A stretch of DNA of 64,000 nucleotides from an uncultured Bacteroidales bacterium (GCA_902801475.1 CADCIO010000005.1:1-64000), one strand, 5' to 3'. Counted from the stretch's first letter, positions 33,168-43,078 are shown. Program-made: numbers and translations. The notes: generated by a model from the sequence alone, not told the origin.

Positions 33168-34335
33168 TGGAAGTGACGAGTTGCTTTTTTAAGCGGGGAT
33201 AATATTCAGCTATCGTAATGAACACAAAGATTAAAGCCACAGGATAGACCTCCATGAGCATCATCAAGCACAACATCGTTATCCCTGCCAATATACAGTC
33301 TGCCCAAAAGTTCTGCACACGGAAGGTTTGTATGCAGGAATAGATGAGAAAATACAGATACAATAAAGCTGCAATGATTCCACCATATATCAACATGCCA
33401 AGAAGGATATTATGTGGTCCGATGGCATGGGACGACATTTTTGACAAATACCATATCTTATCGGGAAAACCATACCCCCAGATAGGAGAGTCAACAATGA
33501 CACGAAGAGCGGCATCCCACAGTTGGGTACGATTGGTGAACGTAATATCCTTGCCTAACACATCTTCGATGAACCAGACCATGAATTTATTGTTCTCAAT
33601 GCCTTTACCATTGAAACACACCAATATCTGAAACAAGATGGTGCTCAACGTGATGGAGCCCATGACGATTCTTCTTATACGCATGACTGGAATCAAGCAA
33701 ACAAGAATGAAAAGAATGATACTTGTTGCAGAAGTCATCGAACCCACCATAATGGGCATAGCAATACATACAATGGCCGTTGGAATCACCAAAACATAAA
33801 AGAACTTGCTTATTTGGAGACACAGGAAGTTGAACACCAATGCAATGAGCAGTCCCACTCCTATCGTATTATAATTGCCTCCCAATATATATCCCACTAC
33901 ATCCTTCGTTTCTTCAATCATCCACATACTGGGCTGAGTGACGAGTTGGTATAGCTGAACATATACTCCGATATTAAATCCTATTGTCAGTCCGATAATG
34001 AGAGGACGTAAATGATCTTGATAATAAAAAAAGGTTGCTCGGAGCAGTATGACCGAAAGAGACATATAGACCCAACTCTTGATATCAGTTCCATGGACGA
34101 GAGACGAGAATGCAACAATCATCAAAAAGAAGATAATATACATATCCATCTTTGAGAGTTTCCTGCTCCGTACAATCAGATATATGGAGAACAACGTGGC
34201 TACCAATGTAAGCGCAAGCAAAATGTATGAAAGGTCTTGTCTTTCAATTGCGTTGAAATTCAGCGTTGATTGCAACGCAAATATCAACATTAAAACAGCA
34301 GGGAAAAAATTTAGCTCGCGCAATCGGACTTGCAT
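33160..34335 (-). CDS. Polysaccharide polymerase / O-antigen ligase family protein (Wzy-like)
   Basis: The 391-residue protein has roughly 10-12 membrane helices and one large periplasmic loop containing FTNRTQLWDAALRVIVDSPI, GYGF and GPHNILLGMLIYGG (about residues 265-325), the signature of the Wzy/WaaL-like family. Beside a flippase and a chain-length protein, a polymerase (Wzy) role is most likely; ligase activity cannot be excluded by sequence. AT-rich like its neighbours. Confidence 0.85.
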   Translation of the reverse strand: MQVRLRELNFFPAVLMLIFALQSTLNFNAIERQDLSYILLALTLVATLFSIYLIVRSRKLSKMDMYIIFFLMIVAFSSLVHGTDIKSWVYMSLSVILLRATFFYYQDHLRPLIIGLTIGFNIGVYVQLYQLVTQPSMWMIEETKDVVGYILGGNYNTIGVGLLIALVFNFLCLQISKFFYVLVIPTAIVCIAMPIMVGSMTSATSIILFILVCLIPVMRIRRIVMGSITLSTILFQILVCFNGKGIENNKFMVWFIEDVLGKDITFTNRTQLWDAALRVIVDSPIWGYGFPDKIWYLSKMSSHAIGPHNILLGMLIYGGIIAALLYLYFLIYSCIQTFRVQNFWADCILAGITMLCLMMLMEVYPVALIFVFITIAEYYPRLKKQLVTSNE

Positions 34336-34355
34336 ACTGCAAAATGATCTAATGA

Positions 34356-35408
34356 TTAGAAGAGTTGTTTTCTAGTTAACCATATAGAATATACCACTGT
34401 AGCAAGGAACAGCATTCCTGCCACGAACAACATTCTCTTGGGACCTGCGGGCTTTACAGGAACAATCGCACTTTTGAGTGTGGTGAAGGCTGGCGTCTTC
34501 TCCTGCATTTTCACCTTGGTGCTTTGCAACTGGGCTGCCATAGCACTTAATGTACTTTGTCTGAGAGCCAATTCATTTTCCAACTTGTCACGTTCGCTCT
34601 GGAAGCTTTGCAAAATCACATTCTTATGGGTATCACAAAAGTCGCTGTAAACTTTCATGGCCTTGTTGTATTCATATTCTGCGCTGTCACGCATCTGCTG
34701 ATAATGAGCAACATCTTCACTTACCTTGCTCGTGCGGTAGCGTATGATGAAGGACTGAAGGTGTGACTTCACACTATCAGCCATCGTGGCACATACAAGT
34801 GGATCTTGGTCTGTCACGCTGATGGTAATGACGGATGTCTTTTTATCCACAGAGCATTTGATATTATCCATGATTTCCTCCATCAGGTCAAAGTCCTTCT
34901 TGTTCATTCTGAAGGGGCTGATGTCGCTACCTTTACCACGCGGAGTTGCATCTTCTTCCTCAAAAAAGCTTTTCACCCATTTTTTTGTCTTATTGAAGGG
35001 CAGCATCAACAGATTCTGCTTCTGATGATTCTTGATGTACATAAAATAGTTGGTGGAAATATCACCCTCCAACGTCGTAACCTGAATATCATATAACCCA
35101 ACGATAAATTCAGGACTTTCAAAAAGTTCAGGATACAATTCTGGATAAATGGCATCTTGTCCACCTGCTCCACCAATATTGAAACCAAAGGAAGAAGCAA
35201 TACTGGAGAGTCCACCTCCTAAATCACCTCCATCCATTTCAGGTGCGAGCTTTACATCGCAGGTATAATAGCGTGGCTGGGGTAATATCAAGATACAAGA
35301 AAGGACAAAAGTAATTGCCCACACCTTCAAGAACTGTTTCTTCTTGCTCCACAAGGTGCGTGCAATCTTTGATATATCTATAACTTGCTGCTTCTCTTTA
35401 TGTTCCAT
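34356..35408 (-). CDS. Chain-length determinant (Wzz-like) protein without a kinase domain
   Basis: The 350-residue protein has a cytoplasmic N-terminus, a first membrane helix (about residues 25-45), a periplasmic region starting RYYTCDVKLAPEM with a long coiled coil (about residues 205-300, Glu/Lys/Gln-rich) and a second helix near residues 323-343 preceded by the Pro-rich PVKPAGPKRM. This is the Wzz/PCP fold that sets polymer length. No Walker motifs or tyrosine cluster follow, so the BY-kinase part found in Wzc is absent. Confidence 0.88.
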   Translation of the reverse strand: MEHKEKQQVIDISKIARTLWSKKKQFLKVWAITFVLSCILILPQPRYYTCDVKLAPEMDGGDLGGGLSSIASSFGFNIGGAGGQDAIYPELYPELFESPEFIVGLYDIQVTTLEGDISTNYFMYIKNHQKQNLLMLPFNKTKKWVKSFFEEEDATPRGKGSDISPFRMNKKDFDLMEEIMDNIKCSVDKKTSVITISVTDQDPLVCATMADSVKSHLQSFIIRYRTSKVSEDVAHYQQMRDSAEYEYNKAMKVYSDFCDTHKNVILQSFQSERDKLENELALRQSTLSAMAAQLQSTKVKMQEKTPAFTTLKSAIVPVKPAGPKRMLFVAGMLFLATVVYSIWLTRKQLF

Positions 35409-35427
35409 GTTTCTATTCTATTGATCA

Positions 35428-36561
35428 TTAGTCACATTGTTCTTTTACCATCTCCATCGCCTGCTCTATCACTTTATGCATATCATAATATTTATACTCT
35501 GCCAGACGTCCGCCAAAGATGACTTTCTCCTGAGCATCAGCAAGGGCTTTATATTTAGCGTAGAGTTCAGAGTTCTTGTCGTCATTGACAGGATAGTAAG
35601 GTTCATCACCTGGTTGCCATTCCTTGCTGTATTCACGTGAAATGACGGTGTCAGGACAATCTGAGATTGCTGCACCAAACATTTCAAAATGCTTGTGTTC
35701 GATGATTCGTGTGTAAGGTGTTTCGGCATCCGTATAATTGACCACCGCATTGCCCTGATAGTTCTCCACACCTTCCAGCAATTCTGTCTCGAAAGAGACG
35801 GTACGGTATTGCAGATGACCATACTGATAATTGAAATAGCGGTCTATCTCACCCGTATAGATGACTCTCTCTGCAAGGGCATCCAACGCATCTTTCTGGT
35901 CGAAATAATCAACACCCAGACGGACTTCACATCCTTCAATCATCCGCTCGATAAGTGCTGTATATCCACCTTCCGGGATGCCTTGATACTTATCGTTGAA
36001 GTAGTTGTTGTCGAACGTAAAGCGTACAGGCAAACGCTTGATGATAAAAGCAGGAAGTTCTGTACACTTGCGTCCCCACTGCTTCTGCGTATAACCTTTG
36101 ATGAGCGCCTCGTAGATATCCTTACCAATCAGGCTGATGGCCTGTTCTTCCAGATTCTTTGGATCTTCTATATGATACTCTTTCTTCTGTTCTTCAATCT
36201 TGGCTTTCGCCTCTTCTGGAGTCTTCACACCCCACATCTGATAGAAAGTATTCATATTGAAGGGCAAATTATAGAGTTTGCCTTTGTAGTTGGCCACAGG
36301 AGAGTTTGTGTAACGATTGAACTCCACAAAACTATTCACGAAGTCCCAGACCTCCTTGTTGCTGGTGTGAAAGATATGCGCACCATATTGATGCACATTA
36401 ATGCCCTTCACATTCTTCGTATAGACATTTCCACCGATATGGTCACGCTTGTCAATCAGAAGAATGGAATAGCCCTTCTTCTTCAGCAGATAGGCAGAGA
36501 CTGCGCCAAAGAGACCTGTACCGACAATCAGAAAATCATATTTCTTCCCCATATCTATCAT
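35428..36561 (-). CDS. glf: UDP-galactopyranose mutase
   Basis: The flavoenzyme converts UDP-galactopyranose to UDP-galactofuranose. It has the N-terminal FAD Rossmann motif DFLIVGTGLFGAVSAYLLKK (residues 9-28), DKRDHIGGNVYTKN, GINVHQYGAHIFHTSNKEVW (His-rich substrate region), YTQKQWGRKCTELP and the C-terminal FGGRLAEYKYYDMHKVI. Length (377) is normal. ATG 36561 overlaps the export gene's stop by one base; ATG 36552 (MGKKYDFL) is also plausible. It implies galactofuranose in the polymer. Confidence 0.95.
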   Translation of the reverse strand: MIDMGKKYDFLIVGTGLFGAVSAYLLKKKGYSILLIDKRDHIGGNVYTKNVKGINVHQYGAHIFHTSNKEVWDFVNSFVEFNRYTNSPVANYKGKLYNLPFNMNTFYQMWGVKTPEEAKAKIEEQKKEYHIEDPKNLEEQAISLIGKDIYEALIKGYTQKQWGRKCTELPAFIIKRLPVRFTFDNNYFNDKYQGIPEGGYTALIERMIEGCEVRLGVDYFDQKDALDALAERVIYTGEIDRYFNYQYGHLQYRTVSFETELLEGVENYQGNAVVNYTDAETPYTRIIEHKHFEMFGAAISDCPDTVISREYSKEWQPGDEPYYPVNDDKNSELYAKYKALADAQEKVIFGGRLAEYKYYDMHKVIEQAMEMVKEQCD

Positions 36562-39119
36562 TACTTAAGGATGTTAGCAATCGTCACCATCATGGTTGCG
36601 ATAGAAGCGGCAGACGTTCCCATTGCTGCATATTCCGCAGTCGTCATCTTGTTCTTCTGCTTCTTCGACGGGACAACAATCGTACAACCAGGCTGAACAG
36701 CTTTCTTGCTGGAGTGGTCTAACAATTCCACCGCACCATTCATATAGACTGCATACACTCGTGCCTTACGGGCATTGTCACCATAACCACCGGCACGCTT
36801 GATATAGTATTTAAGTGATTCTCCTTTCTTGTAGTTCATAGAGATAGGATACATCACATCACCACTGATCTTCACGATAGAAGAATATTGAGGCACAATC
36901 AGTTTATCCCCCTCTCTCAACACAATGTCTTCCTCACATCCTGGGTCTTTCATTGCTTTTTCAAGGTCGATAGAAACAGGGAAACTTGTACCAATATCCA
37001 GTTTCATCATCAACAAAGAGTCCGCTCTGTTAAAGTCAAAGTTCCTGTTATCATTCTGCATAGATTCTTCATACAGCGTAATCTGCGATGCACGGAGAGA
37101 TGCTTCCTGCTGCTGACGCTCCTCTTCAGTCATCTTGCGTTCAAGACGGGCACCTTTAGCATAGCCCAGAGAGCTCAATCCACCTGCTGCATTGACGAGG
37201 TCGCTCAACTTGTAGTTCTTATTCGTCATGGCATACTCTCCGGCGAAGTTAACTGCTCCCTCCACACTCACATTCTGCTGCTCAGAATAGGATGGGCTCT
37301 TGCGGACAGCCACCTGGTCATAAGGTTGCAATGTAAAACCAGGCTCTCCATCCACTACGAAACCATCCTTCAAAGCGAACGTGAAGGTCTCGGTCAAATT
37401 TTCGTTATCCACCACTGCATGTGGGTCATCGATACGTCTAAAAACATCCACCTTTACCGTCGATGCGGCATCCGTCAAACCACCAGCCTGAAGCACGAGG
37501 TCTTCCACCGTCGTGTTCGCCGCATACATGTAGACACCGGGATAATTCACTTCTCCCGTGATGGAAAGCGTTTGTTCGCCCAGCATATTCTTCTTGCTTG
37601 GGATAAAAAGCACATCGTTCTTGCGCAATGGAATGTCCGCCACAGTGCCATTCATGATGCCCTGAATGTCAACAGCCAACACTTCCAATGTCAGATCTTC
37701 CTTCTGACGATGCATCACGGCACGATTGGTGAAGGCATCCTCACGCAATCCTTCTGCTGCATTGACCAAATCCCTGACGGAACTGATGTTGCCGCCTACC
37801 TCATACATGCCGGCATGGAACACAGCACCACGCACTTCCACCATATTCGAATAGCGGGCCACAACGCTGTCAACCGTAATCGAGTCGCCGTCGGCCACCG
37901 TGAAATTGCTCCAGTCGAACTCGCCCACCGTATGGATGGAATATTCAGCACCATCCTTACGGGTCACACGGATGCTCTTTTTGTAAGCGTCGCCCGTAAA
38001 GCCGCCCGTGTAACTCAGCAACGTGGAGAGCGATTCGTTCCGTTTCATCTCGTAGAACATCGGGCGTTTCACCTTACCGCGCACTTCCACCAAAGCATCG
38101 TATGGACCCACGACGATGATGTCGTTGTCATTCAGTCGCACATCGCCTCGGGCATTACCGTTGATGATGTAGTCATAGACGTCAATCGAGGAGATGACGC
38201 GTCCCTGACGATAGACTTTGATGTCGCGCAATGTACCGATATCGTTGATGCCACCAGCTGCGTAAAGAGCATTGAATGCGGAGGAGAGAGAACTCAAAGA
38301 ATATGTACCTGGCACATTCACTTCGCCCATCACCTGCACCTGGATGCTACGTGTACTGCCGACTGACAAAGAGATACTTGACTCTGAATAGAATTTACCC
38401 AGACGTGAACGGAGATACGATGTGGCTTCCGACACGCTCATGCCACCAATCTTGCAAGGACCCACCCCTTCGATGACCACCACCCCATCGGGCGAGATTG
38501 TCTCCGTGAAAGTCTCCTGCGATGCGCCCCAGATGTCGATGATCACATCGTCGCCGGCACCCAGACGGTAGTTGGCTGGGGTCGCCATGTTCATGTTGGG
38601 CTGGAAGGTTAGCATCTGGTTGTTGAAGATGTTGCGGCCGAACACCTCGCTCTCGTCCTTGAAATAATTTTGGTAATAGATGAGCGAGTCGATGTCCATG
38701 AATCCGATCTCGTCATTCAGCGCCTGAAGTCGTTCGTCACGAGTGCCATAATTGCGGTTCTGGGCACGCATCTGCGACTGAATCATGTACTGATTCTGGC
38801 GCTGGTTCTGCTCGCCTCTCTGCTGTCTCTCCTGACGGATGCGGCTCTGCGACTTGTTCGCGTTCTGTCCCGTCAAATCCGTCGCGCCCAAGTTCTGCTG
38901 CTCCGCTTCATATTTCCTGCGGATGCGGCGCAACTGCTCGGTGGTGACACCCCTCTGCAGCAGTCGGGTCACGATCTGCTGTTGGTTGACTCCTTTTTCC
39001 TGCTGCTGCTGCACATACTGAATTACCTGCTCATCAGTCATCGACTGAGCGAACGTAGGCAATGCACACACGAAAAGTCCGAGGATGAATATCAATTTCT
39101 TGATGGAAGAAATCTTCAT
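36561..39119 (-). CDS. Polysaccharide export outer-membrane protein with multiple SLBB repeats (Wza-like)
   Basis: The 852-residue protein has a signal peptide (to about residue 24), a Gln/Arg-rich helical N-terminal region (about 30-125) with a VNQQQIVTRLLQRGVTTEQL segment, a poly-export domain (about 183-260: YRLGAGDDVIIDIWGASQET) and at least five SLBB beta-grasp repeats recognisable by VEVRG/ITGEV/VSGAV starts and a following DLVNAAGGL-type helix. It ends in a hydrophobic helix. It is much longer than E. coli Wza (about 380) owing to the extra SLBB copies, which is common in Bacteroidetes. It should form the periplasmic/outer-membrane exit channel. Confidence 0.9.
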   Translation of the reverse strand: MKISSIKKLIFILGLFVCALPTFAQSMTDEQVIQYVQQQQEKGVNQQQIVTRLLQRGVTTEQLRRIRRKYEAEQQNLGATDLTGQNANKSQSRIRQERQQRGEQNQRQNQYMIQSQMRAQNRNYGTRDERLQALNDEIGFMDIDSLIYYQNYFKDESEVFGRNIFNNQMLTFQPNMNMATPANYRLGAGDDVIIDIWGASQETFTETISPDGVVVIEGVGPCKIGGMSVSEATSYLRSRLGKFYSESSISLSVGSTRSIQVQVMGEVNVPGTYSLSSLSSAFNALYAAGGINDIGTLRDIKVYRQGRVISSIDVYDYIINGNARGDVRLNDNDIIVVGPYDALVEVRGKVKRPMFYEMKRNESLSTLLSYTGGFTGDAYKKSIRVTRKDGAEYSIHTVGEFDWSNFTVADGDSITVDSVVARYSNMVEVRGAVFHAGMYEVGGNISSVRDLVNAAEGLREDAFTNRAVMHRQKEDLTLEVLAVDIQGIMNGTVADIPLRKNDVLFIPSKKNMLGEQTLSITGEVNYPGVYMYAANTTVEDLVLQAGGLTDAASTVKVDVFRRIDDPHAVVDNENLTETFTFALKDGFVVDGEPGFTLQPYDQVAVRKSPSYSEQQNVSVEGAVNFAGEYAMTNKNYKLSDLVNAAGGLSSLGYAKGARLERKMTEEERQQQEASLRASQITLYEESMQNDNRNFDFNRADSLLMMKLDIGTSFPVSIDLEKAMKDPGCEEDIVLREGDKLIVPQYSSIVKISGDVMYPISMNYKKGESLKYYIKRAGGYGDNARKARVYAVYMNGAVELLDHSSKKAVQPGCTIVVPSKKQKNKMTTAEYAAMGTSAASIATMMVTIANILK

Positions 39120-39140
39120 GTCGATCTGTTATATTAGGTT

Positions 39141-39755
39141 TTAGATATTAAACAATGTTTTGAAAATGATCTTGATGTCAAGTCCCAGGCTGCGGTTCCT
39201 CAGATAGTCCAGATCCATGTCCAGACGCTTGAGCATCTTCTCCATCGTGTCGGTGTAGCCATTCTCGATGGTCGCCAGCGAAGTCACGCCGGGCATACTC
39301 TGATAGAGCAGCTGATAGTCGGGATTGTGCAGCATGATCTTGTCGATGAAGTACTGGCGTTCCGGACGGTAGCCCACGAACGACATATCCCCCTTCAGCA
39401 CGTTCCAGATCTGTGGCAGCTCATCCAGATGACGTTTGCGCAGCACCTTGCCGAACTCCGTCAGTCTGGGGTCGTCGTCCTGCTCCAGCTGGGGCACACC
39501 ATCCCGCTCGGCATCCACCACCATCGTGCGGAACTTGTATATCCTGAACGGCTTGCCCCCCCTGCCCACACGCTCCTGGCTGTAGATGACAGGTCCCGAG
39601 GCAGTCCACCTCTGTCTGATATATATGTAGAGAAAGACGGGCGACAACACCACCAGCAGCACGAGCGCACCCAACACATCGCCCACTCGCTTCAGCGCCC
39701 GCTCCATCCCGCTCATTCCATCAATGTTAGTAAGCTCTTTATCTTGACTCATCAA
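39141..39755 (-). CDS. Initiating sugar-phosphate transferase (bacterial sugar transferase family)
   Basis: The 204-residue protein has one N-terminal membrane segment (about residues 29-48), then GRGGKPFRIYKFRTMVVDAE, the FGKVLRKRHLDELPQIWNVL core with catalytic Asp-Glu, and GDMSFVGYRPERQYFIDK. This short WbaP/PglC-like form transfers a sugar phosphate to undecaprenyl phosphate and so starts repeat-unit assembly. It is the first gene of the 12-gene minus-strand operon. Met at 39755 or 39752 can serve as start. Confidence 0.92.
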   Translation of the reverse strand: MMSQDKELTNIDGMSGMERALKRVGDVLGALVLLVVLSPVFLYIYIRQRWTASGPVIYSQERVGRGGKPFRIYKFRTMVVDAERDGVPQLEQDDDPRLTEFGKVLRKRHLDELPQIWNVLKGDMSFVGYRPERQYFIDKIMLHNPDYQLLYQSMPGVTSLATIENGYTDTMEKMLKRLDMDLDYLRNRSLGLDIKIIFKTLFNI

Positions 39756-39837
39756 TCGATTACTTTTTCCTTATATATATATAATGTAGAACGAAATGTT
39801 TTCACATTTATTATACACCTTTTTGACAAAAATCGGA

Positions 39838-39845
39838 CAAAGTTA
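39838..39845 (-). promoter_or_regulatory. -7 box of the exopolysaccharide operon
   Basis: TAACTTTG on the minus strand, 82 bases upstream of the first operon gene; no clean TTTG partner at 19-21 bases. No invertible repeats flank it, so there is no sign of phase variation by promoter inversion, and no UpxY-type antiterminator gene precedes the operon. Confidence 0.45.
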
Positions 39846-39938
39846 GCAATTATTCACGGATAAAACACACACATCCCAAGATTTTTCCTTAAATTCGCAA
39901 GCAGAAAGAGAAAAGAACATCAAAAACCATCCAAAGAC

Positions 39939-41159
39939 ATGACTATCGTTGAACGTTTCCTCAGCTACGTCGCCTTCGACACTCAGTCGTCGGAAGACAC
40001 CAACCAGACCCCATCCACCGAGAAGCAGCGCGTCTTCGCCCAGCACCTCCGCGAAGAGCTCATCCGCGAAGGGCTCCAGGATGTAGAACTCGACCCCCTC
40101 GGCTATCTCTACGCCACCCTGCCCGCCAACACCGACCGTCCCGCGCCCACCGTCGGCTTCATCGCCCACATGGACACCAGCCCCGACGCATCGGGCCAGA
40201 ACGTCAAGCCGCGCATCATCCCACACTATGACGGCAGCGACATCACCCTCTCCGAAGGCATCGTCACCACCGTCGAGCAATTCCCCGAACTCCGTCGGCA
40301 CATCGGCGAAGACCTCATCGTCACCGACGGCACCACCCTGCTCGGAGCCGACGACAAAGCCGGCATCGCCGAAATCGTCCAGGCCATGGTCTATCTGCAG
40401 CAGCACCCCGACATCCAGCACGGCAAAATCCGCATCGCCTTCAACCCCGACGAAGAAATCGGACTCGGCGCCCACCACTTCGACGTTGACAGATTCGGAT
40501 GCGACTTCGCCTACACCATGGACGGCAGCGAGGTCGGCGAAATCGAATTCGAGAACTTCAACGCCGCCTCCGCACGCATCACCATCAACGGCCGCTCCGT
40601 CCACCCCGGCTACGCCAAAGGCAAGATGATCAACGCCGCACGCATCGCCACCGAAATCATCGCCCAGCTCCCTGCCGACGAGACCCCCGAAACCACCGAA
40701 GGCTACGAGGGATTCTTCCACCTCACCCACATCAGCGGCACCGTCGAGCAGGCCCAGCTCTCCCTCATCATCCGCGACCACGACCGCGAATACTTCGAGA
40801 GTCGCAAATCCGAGATCACCGACATCGTCGATGCCATCAACCAGCACTACGGCCCAGGCACCGCCACCCTCGCCCTCAAAGACCAATACTACAACATGCG
40901 CGAGATGGTCGAGCCCAAGATGCACATCATCGACATCGCCCGCCAAGCCATCGCCCAGACCGGCACGCCCCCCACTATCCGCGCCATCCGCGGCGGCACC
41001 GACGGCGCCCAGCTCTCCTTCCGCGGACTCCCCTGCCCCAACATCTTCGCCGGCGGCCTCAACTTCCACGGTCCCCACGAGTTCCTCCCCATCCAGAGCA
41101 TGGAAAAAGCGATGATGACGGTCGTAAACATCTGCCGCATCACCGCTGAATCGAAATAA
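39939..41159 (+). CDS. pepT: Peptidase T (tripeptide aminopeptidase)
   Basis: The 406-residue M20B metallopeptidase removes N-terminal residues from tripeptides in the cytoplasm. Zinc ligands and catalytic residues are visible: H77-M-D79 in [11 protein letters not shown]139 in [10 protein letters not shown]172-E173 in FNPDEEIG, the [21 protein letters not shown] dimer region and [18 protein letters not shown]. Codon use is striking: nearly every third position is C or G, far more than in the AT-rich capsule genes next door. As a result the opposite strand is open for over 450 codons, which I regard as a shadow. Confidence 0.95.
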   Translation: MTIVERFLSYVAFDTQSSEDTNQTPSTEKQRVFAQHLREELIREGLQDVELDPLGYLYATLPANTDRPAPTVGFIAHMDTSPDASGQNVKPRIIPHYDGSDITLSEGIVTTVEQFPELRRHIGEDLIVTDGTTLLGADDKAGIAEIVQAMVYLQQHPDIQHGKIRIAFNPDEEIGLGAHHFDVDRFGCDFAYTMDGSEVGEIEFENFNAASARITINGRSVHPGYAKGKMINAARIATEIIAQLPADETPETTEGYEGFFHLTHISGTVEQAQLSLIIRDHDREYFESRKSEITDIVDAINQHYGPGTATLALKDQYYNMREMVEPKMHIIDIARQAIAQTGTPPTIRAIRGGTDGAQLSFRGLPCPNIFAGGLNFHGPHEFLPIQSMEKAMMTVVNICRITAESK

Positions 41160-41229
41160 TCCGCAACCAATTCGCCCTCGGAAAGAACCAAGCGCAGTAT
41201 TCAATCATCAAACCAGAAGTATTGAATTA

Positions 41230-41664
41230 TCATAAGTCCTCTTCATCGTCAAGGTCGTCATCGTCGAAATCGAAGTCGAAGTCGCCAAAGAAGGCGGGCT
41301 GGATGAAGTCATCGAGCTCGCGGCGTTCCTTCTTGGTGGGACGACCCGTGCCGCGCGCTCGGCCAACGAAGCCGCTGATGCGGTTCATCTCAAGGAGTTC
41401 GAGTTGGTCGGGGGCAGTGACGTTCTCCATCACCTCGGGCACGAGCTTGGCGCCAACTCGGTTCTGCACGGCTTTCAAGACGCGGAACGAGTAAGTGATG
41501 GGGGGCTTGCGCACCTCGATGATGTCGCCCTCCTTAATCATTTTCGATGCTTTCTGCTTGACACCCGCCATCGTGACACGCCCATTCTTGCAGGCGTAAG
41601 CGGCGATGCTACGGGTCTTGAAAATACGTGCTGCCCAGAGCCATTTATCCAATCGCGCTTCCAT
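41230..41664 (-). CDS. S4-domain RNA-binding protein, Hsp15 (HslR) family
   Basis: The 144-residue protein starts with an S4 RNA-binding domain (MEARLDKWLWAARIFKTRSI; GRVTMAGVKQKASKMIKEGD) and has a basic middle part and an acidic Asp-rich tail (DFDFDFDDDDLDDEEDL). Hsp15-type proteins bind stalled 50S subunits carrying nascent chains and help recycle them, which suits its position 3 bases after pth, the peptidyl-tRNA hydrolase gene. The acidic tail is an addition relative to E. coli HslR. Confidence 0.9.
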   Translation of the reverse strand: MEARLDKWLWAARIFKTRSIAAYACKNGRVTMAGVKQKASKMIKEGDIIEVRKPPITYSFRVLKAVQNRVGAKLVPEVMENVTAPDQLELLEMNRISGFVGRARGTGRPTKKERRELDDFIQPAFFGDFDFDFDDDDLDDEEDL

Positions 41665-41667
41665 TGC

Positions 41668-42231
41668 TTACTTCTTGTTATATTGGTTCATTGTGCGGTC
41701 TAGTCCCTGCAGACAGAAGCTTTGGATCATCTCCCCCACGTAATCGAGTTTCTCAGCGATGAGCTTGTTGTCCTCGTCGCTGAATTTGCCCAGCACGAAG
41801 TCAATCTGCGTGCCCTTCGGAAACTCGTTACCTATACCGAATTTGATGCGAGCATAGTTCTGGGTCATCATGCACGACTCAATGTTCTTCAGTCCGTTGT
41901 GTCCTCCAGCGCTGCCGCTACCACGCATACGGATCTTACCCACGGGCAGGCTCAAATCATCGACAATCACGAGGATGCGCTCCACAGGAATCTTCTCCTG
42001 CTGCGCCCAATAGCGCACCGCTTGACCAGAGAGGTTCATGTAGGTGGAGGGTTTCAAAAGGATGAGCTCCGCATTCTTCACACGGGTCTTGGCGACAAAG
42101 CCATAACGCTTATCAGCCCACTCCACGCCCTGCTTCTCGGCAAAGGCATCGACGGCGCGGAACCCGATGTTGTGGCGCGTGCCCGCATACTCGGAACCGA
42201 TGTTTCCAAGACCTACAATCAAATATTTCAT
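41668..42231 (-). CDS. pth: Peptidyl-tRNA hydrolase
   Basis: Pth releases tRNA from peptidyl-tRNA dropped by ribosomes. From ATG 42231 the protein is 187 residues, the family norm: [20 protein letters not shown] with catalytic H20, then the [11 protein letters not shown] and [20 protein letters not shown] motifs and [12 protein letters not shown]. The frame is open a further 29 codons to ATG 42318, adding a basic N-terminus (NWFRRKKSE); that longer form is possible but not needed for the fold. It lies between rplY and hslR on the same strand, a ribosome-rescue neighbourhood. Confidence 0.93.
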   Translation of the reverse strand: MKYLIVGLGNIGSEYAGTRHNIGFRAVDAFAEKQGVEWADKRYGFVAKTRVKNAELILLKPSTYMNLSGQAVRYWAQQEKIPVERILVIVDDLSLPVGKIRMRGSGSAGGHNGLKNIESCMMTQNYARIKFGIGNEFPKGTQIDFVLGKFSDEDNKLIAEKLDYVGEMIQSFCLQGLDRTMNQYNKK

Positions 42232-42369
42232 ACTGTTATCTACTTTCGTTTCGGATTCGGCAGCACCCTTTGGCGCCGTCTCTGACTTTTTCCTCCGAAA
42301 CCAATTAAGCAACCACATACTTATTATAATAAGGAAGGTGAAGAGAATGATATAAGAGGATGCAGCAAT

Positions 42370-42413
42370 AAAAGAGAGTGTACCAAGGGTCTGACGACCG
42401 CCGATACACCCTC
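42370..42413 (-). terminator. Terminator after rplY
   Basis: On the minus strand GAGGGTGTATC pairs with GGTACACTCTC (11 pairs with wobbles), enclosing an inner GGTC/GACC hairpin, followed by TTTTATT. It separates rplY from pth. Confidence 0.75.
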
Positions 42414-42475
42414 ATCGGATTATGCTTTCCTCCGCGAGGATTGCTCCTCGTCCGGATTCATTCGCAAGCTACGGA

Positions 42476-43078
42476 TTATTCCTCAGTTTCGGCCTCAGCA
42501 GCAGCGGCACGAGCAGCACGAGTCATACGAACTGCGCAAACAACCACTTCCTTAGAGGTGATGATCTCGAGACCCTCGTAAGAGAGCTCAGCCACCTTCA
42601 TGGACTTACCCAATGCAAGGTTGGTCACGTCGATGTCGAGCGTGTCAGGGAACTGAGTGTAGAGAGCCTTCACAGCCAACTTGCGGACGTTGAGCGCCAA
42701 CTTACCACCGGCACGAACACCCTCAGCAAGACCGTTGAGCTTCACAGGAATCTCAAGCACAACTGGTTTGTCCTCAGTGATCTGGTAGAAATCCACGTGA
42801 ACAGGACGGTCAGTTACGAAGTCGCACTGGAGATCCTTCAGGATAGCCTTAACTGGCTTGCCATCCACCACGAGGTTCACGATGTACACGTTAGGAGTGT
42901 AAAGAAGTTTAGCCAGCTCCTTCTCAGAAATCTGGATAGACTTTGCCAATGGAAGGCCATTCTCGCCCTTCTCAACACCATAGAAAACTGCTGGAATCTG
43001 ACCAGCACGACGAAGGTCACGACTTGCCTTCTTGCCATACTCAGTACGAGCCTGAGCGTTGATAGTAATTTCTTTCAT
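42476..43078 (-). CDS. rplY: 50S ribosomal protein L25 (general stress protein Ctc type)
   Basis: The 200-residue protein has the L25 domain (EITINAQARTEYGKKASRDL, about residues 3-95; binds 5S rRNA) and the C-terminal TL5/CTC beta domain (about 100-190; PVHVDFYQITEDKPVVLEIP). An Ala/Glu-rich tail follows. It has its own promoter about 170 bases upstream and a structured leader, and ends at a strong terminator, so it is probably a separate transcription unit. Confidence 0.96.
   Translation of the reverse strand: MKEITINAQARTEYGKKASRDLRRAGQIPAVFYGVEKGENGLPLAKSIQISEKELAKLLYTPNVYIVNLVVDGKPVKAILKDLQCDFVTDRPVHVDFYQITEDKPVVLEIPVKLNGLAEGVRAGGKLALNVRKLAVKALYTQFPDTLDIDVTNLALGKSMKVAELSYEGLEIITSKEVVVCAVRMTRAARAAAAEAETEE

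Noticed and set aside
36888..38366. 492-codon open frame antisense to the SLBB export gene
   Set aside because: The sense strand encodes a clear SLBB protein; the antisense translation is His/Ile/Thr-rich and resembles no family.
39700..39938. Invertible capsule promoter
   Set aside because: I looked for inverted repeats flanking the operon promoter, as in Bacteroides capsule loci, and saw none.
39843..41204. 453-codon open frame antisense to pepT
   Set aside because: It results from the C/G-ending codons of pepT; the translation is Gly/Val/Asp/Ala-rich low-complexity with no recognisable domain.
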